Positions 39,307 through 50,030 of a DNA stretch of 64,000 nt are shown piece by piece. Both the position numbers and the translations under genes were made by a program. Source of the stretch: Rhodamnia argentea. Taxonomy: Eukaryota > Streptophyta > Magnoliopsida > Myrtales > Myrtaceae. The stretch's first letter is position 1, and every line of letters starts with the position of its first letter. Below the pieces are notes generated by a model. It worked only from the letters and a program-made list of their open reading frames with translations, was not told the DNA's origin and made no database searches. Where the stretch lies: positions 4,015,001 to 4,079,000 of the forward strand of contig NC_063155.1 of assembly GCF_020921035.1 (NCBI RefSeq), written 5' to 3'.

Positions 39307-42255
39307 ATCTTGTGATCTTTTAGGGTTTTGTTAGTTTTAATTAGCTAAGTCTTTACGTTGGATGTGCAGAGGATAGAAGTAGGCCCATTATCATTGTTTT
39401 CTTTTATCCCAACCGAATTTTACTCCCATCCCTTTCTAGTTGTACTTCAACCAAACTCTTCCCTAATCAGCCACACATCACTTTTTCCCATTTGATTCTT
39501 TTTTCCTTTTTCCTATGTCAGCAAGGCTGACCTCACCACAACTTGCAGCCCAAGTTCTATAGACCCACGTGACCCATCTCTCTCTCTCTTATACTCTCTC
39601 TCTCTTTAAGCCTTCCTCCGCACGACAACAGTCCCACACCCGCACATCATCTTCTTCTTCTTTTTGGGTCTTCAACCCGCAACTTCTTCTTCCTTTATTT
39701 ACTTGCAACTTACGTGCGAACCAACCCCAGCTTCACCCGGCCACCTCACTTCACCGCTACCATCACCTAGCCTCCGCCTTCGCTCACCGTTGCACCACCG
39801 TACCTCCGCCTCCCCTCGACGCCGTCGCGCCTTCCCCGAACTTCTTGCTTTGCTGTCGCGCCACCCTTGAATCACGGGAGCTCACGAAGCCGAGGGCCAA
39901 CGCGGCTCGAGCCGCCATGCCCGGTTCAACGTCGTCCCGCCGCGACACCATACATCCCGACGCACTTGTACAGCCCTTCGAACCACTTCTTAGCTACCAC
40001 TCGAGACCCATGGACGACCCGTGACCCTGTTTTTGTTGCTCAATTTTCCTTGTACCCGAGCCTATTATTGCCGGGAGCCTTGTTCCGACGCCCACGGTGA
40101 CTCCTAGTTGCACCGTGCTCGGACCCGACGGCCGTTCGACCACCCCGCGCCCTTGATCCGACCACCCACAGCCATCGCCACCTCCTGTTACGTTGCCGAC
40201 GCCTTGCCGTGAACAAGAACTCGCAAGACCGACGCCGACCCAACCCGAACCGAAGCCAACTCGTGAACTTGAACCGACTCGGACCGACGACGCGCTAATC
40301 CGAGGACCGACATGCGAGTTCCGTTGATTGCCGCGAATCTGAATGCGGATTTAAATTCAAGCTCGCGCCGCCTCGCACCCGACTCGACGTTAAACGCGGG
40401 AATTGTGAGTTAACCCCTAAACTCTGAATAGGGCATTAACTGCGTTTAAGGATAGATTTAATATATTAACGGCTAATTAGATTATTTAGTTGTGGCCGAA
40501 TAATTTAATTGTCTGTGATCGAGTTATTTACTCGAAATCGAGTTCGCTAAATATGTTGGTAGTATTAATTGGAATATGGATTAATTAATCGCGTCGGATT
40601 AATTAAGTGGGATTAGTATAGTTAATTACGTTAATTAATTATTATTGTACGATTATTGTATCATTGGGTGATTATTTGGTGACTATGAAATATTATGACT
40701 TATGTGCATTTGATGATCGATTATTCTGGTTATAAATGCAAAATTTGGTGAATAATATACGTGTATGTGTGGTCGCATGTGAACCAGAATTTTGAACATA
40801 AAAATGGCCTTGAGCCAAGTTTTGAGCACGAGTGTTTGTGGGTTCATTTGAATTAAATGCAAAGATATAAAATTGGCTGGTTTTCTGTCGTGCTTGTGTG
40901 ATCACATATTGGATACTGTCTTCTCGAGTACGTGAGGACGAAGCCGACCCCCGGGTACGAGGGTTCGAGCCCGGTAAGTTCATGCCGAGGGTACTTGGAG
41001 GCACACGATTTATCAAATGCCGGTCGCAGCTTATGATGGACCGACGCTCCTTACAAGAATACCCGATTGTTAGTCCATGCCGAGGGTACTTGGAACCACA
41101 TGTCTTGTCGGTCACCGTTGCCGAAGGAATGGGACGAAGCCCGGTTCTGCCGGAAGAGTATGGTTTTGCTAGACCAGGATCAATCATTATTAATTGGAAC
41201 ACGTGTGATGCATTGTGTATGCGAATTGTGATGAGTATTTTAGTTATATGTCTTAACTTTATGCAATTAATAGCATGTTTTATGAACTGTTCATGTGTGG
41301 GCCAAGGTGGGGTAAGATTACATGTGATTGACAATTCGATATTATGTTTGAACATTGTAATATGATATGAGTTGCACGTTATTACTATGACATTGGTATT
41401 GCTTTATATGCATAAGATGCCTTGAACGAGTCGGTGTCCTATTCGAACTTAGGCATTGACTCATAGAGATTTTATATCTCACCCGTTGTTGTTAAATGTT
41501 TTCGGGACCGTGATGTCACTAGTCCACCCAGTGAGGTTTGGAGTCCCAGTAGACCAGTCCTACAATGTTACTCATCTCCCCGTCCCCGGGTCCCACCTGA
41601 TTTAGGAGTACCATATTACGACCATCCGGGTCGATGAGGGGCTAGGCTTTTCGGTACGTCACGTTTTTAAAGCCCGGTTCCTCCGAGATGGTGACATTTT
41701 ATATGGGCCGCTCCGAGGATTTGATGGACCACCATTTGCGCCCTCGAGCCGGACATGGGACCCTATGGATCTAGACACTCCGGATGGAAAGGTTGAGGAT
41801 CCGGATAGTGATGTGGACTCTGCCCCTGGACCACCGCCGGGTTTCCACCCTTGATTATGACCGTAGGGACTTTTTGTTGAGACCTTTTGTTATAACCTGG
41901 AAGGGTGAGGATAGCCCCTCTAGTTGTTGTAGATACGAGTTAACCCCGACGACCCCTATATTTTTTTGTTGGTCACGTGGAGGCGCCCTAGAGAGTGGGC
42001 TTGTAGATATTACTTTGACTCCCGAGGGTTGAAAAGTATCTATAAAACGAATAAAAAGTTGTTGCTTAATTATTAGATATTATCGTTACCCTACTTTTCT
42101 ATCCCTATTGTTTGATTTATGTTTGGGAATTGTACGTTCCGCTTGCGTTAATTAAAATATAAATAATGGGTCGATGACATGCTTGGGACGTCATCCTTTT
42201 ATGACCCGAGGTGATTTGGTAGGGTTGTTGCGGGCCCGGGGATCGGGACGTGACG
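38904..42255 (+). repeat. 3' LTR of the gypsy element
   Basis: It matches 30791-34145 along its whole length, with scattered single-base changes and small indels (for example a shorter GAACAAGAAC stretch near 40215 and a longer TA run). The last base appears changed (TGACG in place of TGACA). Confidence 0.93.
39257..39302. repeat. (TA)n microsatellite in the 3' LTR
   Basis: The counterpart of the run at 31145-31181, several repeats longer; such tracts change length faster than the surrounding LTR. Confidence 0.95.
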
Positions 42256-42259
42256 TAAA

Positions 42260-43325
42260 TAATACCAGATAACAACTTAGAATTACCGGTCATATGATTT
42301 GTGACACTCGAGTCTATGACCCAAGAAGTGGGTGTAGACGAAAGTAAACAAGATGAACTACCTAAAGAAACCCGTGCCAAAGTAGTCGTAGGAGCAGAGG
42401 AATTGACCATCCGGTTGGAATGTACTAAGGACTCGTACTCGATGCAATTCAGCATAATGGTACTAGGCAATTCCCGTAACCGATCAGAAACCTTTTGTAG
42501 TTGAGATTCTACTACTTCGGCATAAGCAGCTCGCGAACAAAGATCGGGATGTAGGATATAGCAATAAGGCTCAGTATGGCTAGCTCGCCGACAATGGTTG
42601 CACTAACAAAAACTTCCAAGACTCTTACCACCATCTTAGCCACGACCTAGTGAAAAGATAGACCCGCCACGCCATCGGCCTCCACGACCACCGGAAGAAG
42701 AGACCATATGATAATGAGCCAGGCACGCATTGAGGGACCCGAGAAAATACCTCATCTACTGATGGAAGAGTACCCTAGGAGATAATCTGCTGTTTGAGAG
42801 AAGAATGAGTATAACCAAGCCCTCGAAGAAATAACACAACTCTCATATCCCGTTGGCGACCGGCCAACTTTCTAATGTCATCAATGGTAGGCAAATAAGT
42901 ATCCAGTTTCTCACAAAGGGTAGTGAACCTAGAATAGTAATCGGATGCGGACATGTCTCCAATATATAGATCAAAAGCTAATTCCATACATCACAAACAC
43001 AGGTTATATTATCACGACCTGAAAACATAAGAGCACATTTGTCCCAAATAGCTTTAGCTAATGTACACCGCATAAACCGAGGACTAATCTTGGAATTCAT
43101 GGTATTCCATAACAATGTCCAAATAGCAGCATCACCGTAATGCCAATCATCAATCTTTGTTGTATCCATAGGTGGAGATGAAGCCGGATAACTCAGTTAT
43201 TTGGTGACCAAAAGATATGTTTCGATCGCCATAGACCAAGAAGGGTAATTGGTCTCGTTGAGCTTAACAGAGGTTAACTTCGGATTAGTGAAACCGGTAT
43301 CCATATTTCCAGAAGTGCCGACCAT
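42260..43325 (-). pseudogene. Copia gag and start of protease
   Basis: The frame begins at ATG 43325 (or 43304), reads through LNETNYPSWS, and meets a stop after LLVTK. It resumes with WTLLWNTMNSKISP (about 43110) and MSASDYYSRFTTLCEKLD (about 42930), the UBN2-type copia gag pattern. A zinc-knuckle-like patch follows near 42600. The protease start reads WVIDSSVTNHMTG, where the family motif is D-S-G-A: the glycine is Ser here. The gypsy insertion begins right after NSKLLSGI. Confidence 0.82.
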
Positions 43326-43554
43326 AACTCAATAGTAATATAAAAGTGAACTTCACAAAATTTTGCACCTTGTGCACCAAAGGTAATAATTACCACCAAT
43401 CACCACCAAATACAATAATCATCAAAATAGAATCATAAATCAACATATGGTATTAACAAACCCCAATAATCAACCATTGCGAGTAAACCTTAACATTAGG
43501 CAGGCTGCTCACAAGAGAAGAATGCCTATACGATGCCACACATTTAATATTTCG

Positions 43555-43556
<2 letters not shown>

Positions 43557-43617
<61 letters not shown>

Positions 43618-43718
43618 GCTTAAGAAAAGCTCTAGCTCTGTCACGGGATTCACGTCTCCTAACTGGTGAACATTCTTCGGTGGCTTTAACAATAAGGCAA
43701 GGTCTAATGCTAATACGA

Positions 43719-43804
<86 letters not shown>

Positions 43805-43911
43805 GCTTAAGAAAAGCTCTAGCTCCGTCACGAGATTCATGTCTCCTAATTGGTGAACATTCTTCAATGGCTTTAACAATAAGACAAGGTCTAATGCTAA
43901 TACGACAAGGT
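43557..43911. repeat. (GT)n-linked tandem duplication in the copia leader
   Basis: Two (GT)n runs (43557-43615 and 43722-43801) are each followed by the same about 105-bp segment (AAGCTTAAGAAAAGCTCTAG ... TAATACGACAA). The duplication explains the poly-Thr-His open frames on the minus strand, which are not genes. Confidence 0.92.
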
Positions 43912-44366
43912 CTTTCACAAATTAATGAAGATCCTTCTAAAAAAAAAAAATTAGGTCGGCAACTATCCGGATCGCTTCTTCAAAAGAACTCTTTACCTCG
44001 AGTATTTGTCATCCGGTAAGAAGCGAGCCGGATGAGCATATTGAGTAGCGACATCCAAGAGCATTAATAATAAGAGAAGTTACCACCAACCCGTGCCTAA
44101 TCTCTCTCTGTTTCAATTCTTGCCATGTGTTTTATTGAGCCACGATGCAGGGGTTTGCATGAGACGGGCAACGGTGCCAAGCGTCGGGGGACGTTGGTCG
44201 GCGATGCTTCGCCGGATCTAGACGTCGGGTGACACTGGGCAAGGTCTGGTGACGTCGGATCTGTGCTACGTCGGGCCACGCCAAGTAGCGTCAGGCAACG
44301 CCGGCCACTCTTGATCTAGGGTTGGGTAGTGTTGAGCAACGCCAGGCGGCGCCGGGCAACGTCGAC

Positions 44367-44367
<1 letters not shown>

Positions 44368-44414
<47 letters not shown>
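44368..44414. repeat. (CT)n microsatellite
   Basis: A run of CT dinucleotides in the copia leader close to the primer-binding site. To its left, about 44130-44365, are degenerate GGCAACG/GACGTCGG-type words. Confidence 0.9.
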
Positions 44415-44417
<3 letters not shown>

Positions 44418-44451
44418 TGAAAGCGGAGAAGTATTTTAATGACGATCGTAA

Positions 44452-44463
44452 GCTCTGATACCA
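44452..44463 (-). other. Primer-binding site of the copia element
   Basis: Minus-strand TGGTATCAGAGC immediately follows the 5' LTR. It is the complement of the 3' end of initiator tRNA-Met, the usual plant LTR-retrotransposon primer. Confidence 0.92.
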
Positions 44464-44572
44464 TGATGAAAAACATAATCGTGAATAACTCAAATCAGAT
44501 TACATCATCTTTGTATATATAGTGAGCATTAGAGCTCACTAATTATGGAAAAGACTAGATTACCTTTCAACA
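44464..44572 (-). repeat. 5' LTR of the copia element
   Basis: Read on the minus strand it starts TGTTGAAAGG and ends TTTTTCATCA directly before the primer-binding site. A TATATATA core lies in its middle and could serve as the element promoter. It is the right copy on the plus strand. Confidence 0.9.
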
Positions 44573-44959
44573 TTATCGATGTTTCATGTGCAAGTTGCAA
44601 AACCCTGCTCCCTACTTATGCATCCTCACCCCATTGCCCCCGAATGTGGGGATTCGAATCCCCACCTCCCTCTTCCCAAATGAGAAGAGTGGCTACTTGG
44701 GCAATAATATATCACATGTCTTCGAAACCCCAACGGCTAGACATATGGGTGGGCCGACCTCGGTTAGACTCTATCATCTTAAAGGGCCACATGAGTGGGT
44801 TGGGACATGCAATTCCCTTCTTCAACGTGGCCTGTCTATCTAGGTTAACCAAGTCCATCCTTTTTTTTTGTCGAAATTGAGAATTTCATTAAATTAAACC
44901 AAGTCCACCTACAAGAATAAGGGGCATCAAAACACAAGATTTCTCAAACGGGGAAGGGA

Positions 44960-45935
44960 GTTATTAACCCGAGTTAAGGGGAAGGCATTGCATCTAGAGA
45001 CCTTTACAACCCGGTCTGCCCGTCTACTTTCACGAGGGTAGTAGGCAAAATTCTAAATTCTCAAAAAGGGCCAAGAGGTAAACACAATTAGTGATAAGTG
45101 ACTCAACATCCCAAGAACAGAGGGAAGAATCTTTTAGACAACTTATCAAGGTTGAACAGTCAAACTCCAACGTTAGTTTTAATTGATGCCAACCGGCAGA
45201 GTGGTAGAGAGCATAGAGGTAGGCTAGGATTGCGGCTTGAAGGGTATATAACGCTCGGATTGGTCATGCGATGCCTTCAATCAATCTTTCTTTTAAACCA
45301 TGGGACACGCATGCAATTGCCCCTTACGTGATCCCGAGAGGTGAAATCCATCGATGTTTATCTTCAGCAATCCCAGGTCCGGTGGTTTCCATCTTGGCCG
45401 TAAGTTCACCGATATTGCCTTGTACTTTAAGTTGCTTCTATTCCACTTCGTGTAATATTGATTCATGTCTATGCTCCCAAATAGGTTTGGCTACTTGTAT
45501 TGGAAGAAGAGAGAGTTGCACGCTAATCAAATTTTCTAAAGGGTGACGACGATGATCTTGAACGGTAAGTTATTCTCGGTCATATCATTGTGGTTTAACA
45601 ACCACCCCTCAAATATATTTACTAGTTGGTGAGAAAACAGGATATTGAATTCGGGATTTGACAAAACCTGTTCTCTCTTGTCATAGAGGAGGAATATGTG
45701 CTCGGCTACCTTGGGTTCTTTTTGACACAAGGGGCAAATCGGCTTAGGTAATACTCTTCTCTTGACAAGTTCACCCTGGTTGGTAATGCATCTTGGCAGA
45801 TGCTCCATATGAAAAGTCTAGCTTTTGGAAGTGATTTCAGCCTCCAAATTTTGCTCTGGAGAGCTTTAGGGGTTTGGTAGGAAGAAGAGGCTTGCCTAGC
45901 ATCATGTGTGGTCCCTTGCTTTCGTAGTTCATTGT
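44960..45935 (-). pseudogene. LINE-type reverse transcriptase end: zinc-binding and RNase H-like domains
   Basis: On the minus strand, 45808-45536 contains LVKRRVLPKPICPLCQKEP and AEHIFLL. This is the CxxC...H pattern of the zinc-binding domain at the end of plant non-LTR reverse transcriptases (zf-RVT). About 45410 downward reads WKPPDLGLLKINIDGF, then AILAYLYALYHSAGW and LEFDCSTLISCL, which is the plant RNase H-like domain RVT_3. Stops (for example two within the RNase H part) and frame changes show it is a dead fragment. The 5' parts of the element and its ends were not found. Confidence 0.78.
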
Positions 45936-46380
45936 ATTTGCTATTAATGAAATAGCACTCGGATCAATGAGGTGACCACACTAGTGAATCTTCGGTTCGA
46001 GTAGATGATAGTGGAGTAGCAAGGATTTCATTCACAACAACTTCACCAAACATGTTGTGTAAAAGTTACACATTCCAAAGGGGTTCCGCTAGGCGATAAG
46101 TTCTACAACCATGTTGGGTTCATGTTGGTTCTTTCATCCTCCTAATTCACCTATTTCCAGCCATCTATCTTCCCTAATTCTAATTTCATCCATGTCACCC
46201 ACTTTCCACCTCACCTCCTTCTTAATGGTATCTCTTTCGATAAGAAGGCTTTGCCGATCCCATGATGGACGAGACCCCCTAGTCGCATGTCATAAGTCAC
46301 TGTTGGAAAGTAACATCCTTTAGACTTCATTAATTTACAAAAAAAATTGAAATCTCAAGCTTTAAATAGAAATTAGGTTT

Positions 46381-46805
46381 AAGGGATAATGGCACATATG
46401 GCCCTTGAACTTTGGCCTAATGTGCAATATGATCCATAAACTTGTAATTTGTTTAATATAGTCCTTAAATTTTACCCTAATGTACAATGTCATCCATGAA
46501 CTTTTAATTTGTTCTATGTAGTCCTTGGAATTTTGATATATATTCAATTTATCCCTTGAACTGTATGAAAGTGTTTACTATTTCCCCGTCATTAATTCAA
46601 ATTTAAGGATAACATTGAACATTTGCATATAATTTAGAGATTAAATTGAACACGTATCAACAGTACAAAGACCACATTGAACAAATTAAACGTTCAGGAA
46701 TGACATTACATATTGGTCTAATTTCAAGAATCATATTGAAAAAATTAAAAATTCAAAGACCACATTGTATATTGGGTCAAAATTCAAAAATCATTTATGT
46801 CATTT
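46381..46805. mobile_element. Foldback MITE-like element 1
   Basis: The left arm (about 46381-46570) is nearly the reverse complement of the right arm (about 46610-46805). TAATGTACAATGTCATCCATGAACTTTTAATTTGTTC on the left pairs with GAACAAATTAAACGTTCAGGAATGACATTACATATT on the right, with mismatches. There is no coding sequence. Such AT-rich foldbacks are common non-autonomous DNA transposons in plants. The exact ends and target duplication are not fixed. Confidence 0.75.
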
Positions 46806-46807
46806 TC

Positions 46808-47130
46808 TCGGGAAAATTGCCAAAAAAAAGCCCTAAACCTTTCACACTTTTGTCAATTAAGTCATAAACCTTTTAAGTTTGTTGATTCAAATACTAAATT
46901 TTTCACCTTTGCCGATTCGGTCCTATTGCCCCGAAATAACTGGTTAGGATGTCGGCCGTCCTACAAAACCGAATCCGCAAACTTAAAAGGTTTATGACAT
47001 ATAAATACTAAACACTTTCCTAGTCAGCAATTTCCAGCCAAAAAGATTGAATCTACAAATTTAAAAGGTTTAGAACTGAATTAGTAAAAGTATGAAATGT
47101 TTAGGACCTTTTTTTGACAATTCTCCCCAT
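46808..47130. mobile_element. Foldback MITE-like element 2
   Basis: The left end AAATTGCCAAAAAAAAGCCCTAAACCTTTCACACTTTT is mirrored at the right by AAAAGTATGAAATGTTTAGGACCTTTTTTTGACAATT in inverted form. Inner parts also pair (AAACCTTTTAAGTTTGT against ACAAATTTAAAAGGTTTA). The sequence type (CCTAAACCTTT, TTGCCAATT) is a MITE style I associate with many dicots. It directly abuts element 1. Confidence 0.78.
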
Positions 47131-47550
47131 TTTCCCCGCATCTAAAGTCGAAAGTCATGCTGAAGCCAGCGTTCCTAGTAGTGCCACACAGCCGTGCCGC
47201 ACGGCCTGGCCCGGAGCGCTATGTTTTTAATTTATTTTAATATTCTGTTCTGGGCCTGGCCCATTAGTCAAACCTGCGAAGGCCCAAGTAGGTAGCGGGC
47301 CCGGGCCCGGAAAGCTCGCTGCCCGCTTCTGGTGACTAGGCAAGAATAAGGAGAACCGGGGTCGCGAAAGACTGGAACTACAACCGGTCGAACCCGGTCG
47401 ACCGTCACTTCAAGACGGTCCCTGTCTTGACCTTCACCGAGAAGTGGTTACTCGCTTGTTGGAAAGTCGTCGTCCTGTTCTGGTTAGTCAGTCTTCTTCC
47501 TCGCGAACCACCTTCCTCTCTTGTTCTCTGCACAACAACTAAAGAAGCAC

Positions 47551-47570
47551 AGAGAGAGAGAGAGAGAGAG
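47551..47570. repeat. (AG)n tract in the 5' leader
   Basis: An AG run 34 bases before the start codon of the GPI-anchored protein gene, typical of plant 5' leaders. Confidence 0.85.
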
Positions 47571-47603
47571 CTCATAAGCATTCTCTCTTCAGGTCCAGCA
47601 ACA

Positions 47604-50030
47604 ATGGCGTCTTCCTCGACACTCCATCTTTTGCTGGCATTGCTAACCCTTTCGATCCTCTCCTCGAATCGCTTGGTCAAGTGCGACAGTAAGCTTCCGC
47701 AATTCGCGCTTCTCGCTGGCGTTTCCTTCGCCCGCAGTTTCATTCTTCTACTTGTTTACTCATCCATTGGTTACTTCCTTACCATATCCGAGAGAGTGAG
47801 TGGCATTGTGAATATCGCTTGTGAACCTGGATGAGTAGCGAGATCTGGGCATCCTTGATCTGGGCGCCAAATCTGGTTTAGCCTTGTTGTTTGAGCTCGG
47901 AAGAGTTACTGTTTCAATCCGCTAATGTCAGTTTGACTTCGGTTCGGTAGTGATTTCGCGGTTGTCGTACCGTAAAAGAGTTTTGCGGTTGCGGAGTTGA
48001 TTTTCTGATTGGATGTTGTGCAGATGCCGTCGTCCTCTCTCGACCAATGCGCGTCGTAGGAGTAGCTACTAGCGATGGTTTATTTATGCTTCGATCCATC
48101 AGGATGCTGCTGAATCTTTTCTTCATCTTAGGAAGATATAGACTTGGATGGAAACATTGATAGGAAAAAAAAAAGCGATCTTTGATTATCCTGTGAACAC
48201 AGTCGGTGATGTGCAAATATGTGCAGTAATTCATAAATCTCTGATGCGATGAGTGGTTGATGTTACTGAAAGCAAGCCAATTGAGGGTTTGGATTTGTGT
48301 TATGCCGTCACTTAATTTGTAGGAAGAAATATGATGAGAATTTTTCCAGCTTTGGGTGGCCACCGAAATCTACCCAATTCTCATCAACTTTGTTGATATT
48401 CGACAGTTTTCCATATGTCATGATGTCATTTCACGATAAGTTTTTTTTTTTTTTTTGGTGCTTTGTTGCTGCTTGTCCTTGGAGATTTTTTTTTCTGAGG
48501 TATCTTAAACTGATGACTTAAGAGCATGGAGAAAATTCTTCACATACACAGATGCCAAGTTTCTGAATTCCATCCTTTTGCTTGACTTTAACTGAATCTC
48601 GCATAGATTGTAGGAACATGCCTTTCCACTTAGAAATGCTATGTCACTGCCGGACTGTAACTCATGTTGCGGTGAAATGGAATCAACTCCCTTTAACTGG
48701 ATGGAATCTTCTGGAGAAAATTATGGTGATTGCTGACAGCGGACTAGATTTATCTCAAGTATCTTCATTGCACAATTTGTTTTATCATCAAACCTTCTGA
48801 TGGACTGGTTTTGATAGTTTGTCCCTGTTTTCTATCTGTGACTTTGCAGTAATAGGTCGTTGAGCCATATGTTTACTTTTAGTTCTATGGTCCTTACACT
48901 AGAGCTGAATTGGTCTTTCATTACGTGGATCAACTGATTTTTTTTCCCATTACAGTAGTTCTGTTAATATCCAGGAGAGATAAATGCCTCAATCTATGTA
49001 ATGCTGCTCTTTGCTGCTCCTCTCAGTACACTTTCTTGTAACATATCACTGGATGTATCCTACTTCGCAAGATTTTGATTCCATTGGTAGTTCGATGCAG
49101 AGTGCCGTGTGAATTTGTAGATTGTAATTGCTGGTCACCTTCTGCTGATTTTTGCTACTCGCCGATGCAGATGCCAGTCTAAAGTTCTTCCTTTATCTTT
49201 TGCATATGGACGAGCCATGTCTTTCAATGTCATGCGGGGGATGGTTAAGGCCCCCTATTGCAATGGGCTAATCCCACCCACCATGTTCTCTTATTCTCAT
49301 TGTTTCTTATAACTTTACTAGCTGACTGACATGCAAAAATTAGAGCAATTTTGTATTTCAGAGCTGGTATGCTGTTGAAAATCAGTGCCATATAATGCAT
49401 TTCTTGAATATCCTTGAATAGTACATCTCCAAGGAACAACCGCCTTACTCCCTCTCCCATCTCTCACATATGCACCTGCTCGCGCTCCCATACTGCCATC
49501 TAATTCATCTTCACCTTGTCCTTGCAGGTGAGGAAGATAATCTTCTTCAAGGCATTAATGGTTATCGGACATCTTTGAACTTAACAGCCCTTACAAAGAA
49601 TGATAAGGCGGAATGCCTTGCCGAGGAAATAGCTGATCAATTTAAGAATCAACCTTGTACTAATACGACGGGTGCTGACACTGTACCTGGTACTGAGCCT
49701 CAATTCTCCAACTATCCAACACTTTTAGCCAACTGCCATCTGAACGTCTCTATCACAAGGGATGGGGCAATAATGCCTGCTTGTGTTCCCAACTTGGTCC
49801 CAACCCTTGTCCTCTCTAACTTCACTCAGTCTCAGTATTCAGGTAACCTGAATGATAGCAAGTATACAGGAATTGGAATTAGTTCTGAAAAGGATTGGAT
49901 GGTAGTCATCTTAACCACGAATACACCCGAAGGAAGCTACTCGGCTGTCCAGTCAGCCAGTTTGATTCTGAAAAGCAGTTTCATTTATCAATTGCTCTTT
50001 CTACTTGTCGGTCTTGTGCTCCTATTGTGA
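47604..50030 (+). CDS. GPI-anchored protein of the At5g19250/At3g06035 type
   Basis: An uncharacterised plant cell-surface protein family. Two exons, 47604-47688 and 49528-50030, join in frame (a Ser codon split A/GT across the 1.84-kb GT-AG intron), giving 195 residues. Residues 1 to about 26 are a signal peptide (LLLALLTLSILSS). The conserved ectodomain has EEDNLLQGINGYR, KNDKAECLAEEIADQF, QPCTNTTGA, CVPNLVPTLVLSNFTQSQY, LNDSKYTGIGI and KDWMVVILTTNTPEGSY, with several N-glycosylation sites (NLT, NTT, NVS, NFT, NDS). The protein ends in a Ser-containing stretch and a hydrophobic tail (LLFLLVGLVLLL), the pattern for GPI-anchor addition. The order of motifs matches the Arabidopsis family closely from memory. 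Molecular function is unknown. The intron contains no recognisable gene. Confidence 0.9.

Larger units (their letters stand above)
30791..42255 (+). mobile_element. Ty3/gypsy retrotransposon (chromovirus, Tekay/Del-like), nested
   Basis: A full-structure element of 11,465 bp with LTRs of 3355 and 3352 bp, inserted in the copia protease region. Target duplications are GAAAT (30786-30790) and TAAAT (42256-42260), one substitution apart. The LTR ends are TGTGACGTCC and GGGACGTGAC(A/G). Internal order: tRNA-Met primer-binding site, gag, protease, reverse transcriptase, RNase H, integrase with a chromodomain-like C-terminus, polypurine tract. Long LTRs, the Met primer and the C-terminal chromodomain-like tail fit the Tekay/Del clade. 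The polyprotein has many stops and two or more frameshifts. The LTRs differ by about 3 percent in their first 200 bases by eye, so it is fairly young but dead. Confidence 0.94.
28232..44572 (-). mobile_element. Ty1/copia retrotransposon, split by a nested Ty3/gypsy element
   Basis: Short LTRs lie at 28232-28344 and 44464-44572. The element is flanked by a perfect 5-bp target duplication TTATC (28227-28231 and 44573-44577). Reading on the minus strand, the order is 5' LTR, tRNA-Met-type primer-binding site, long leader with microsatellites, gag (from 43325), protease start, the 11.5-kb gypsy insertion, rest of protease, integrase, partial reverse transcriptase, RNase H, polypurine tract and 3' LTR. 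Without the insert it would be about 4.9 kb. Stops, frameshifts and a large deletion in reverse transcriptase show it cannot move by itself. About ten differences between the two 110-bp LTRs by eye suggest an older insertion than the gypsy inside it. Confidence 0.93.
44573..47603. other. Intergenic region with LINE and MITE remains
   Basis: No host gene is seen before 47604. It holds a perfect 20-bp palindrome (44646-44665), the LINE fragment (44960-45935), about 450 bp with no recognised feature, and two neighbouring foldback elements (46381-47130). Bases 47150-47400 carry GGCCCGGGCCCGG-type GC-rich sequence. Confidence 0.55.

Noticed and set aside
43453-43918. Minus-strand frames with long Thr-His runs
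   Set aside because: These are translations of (GT)n microsatellites in the copia leader.
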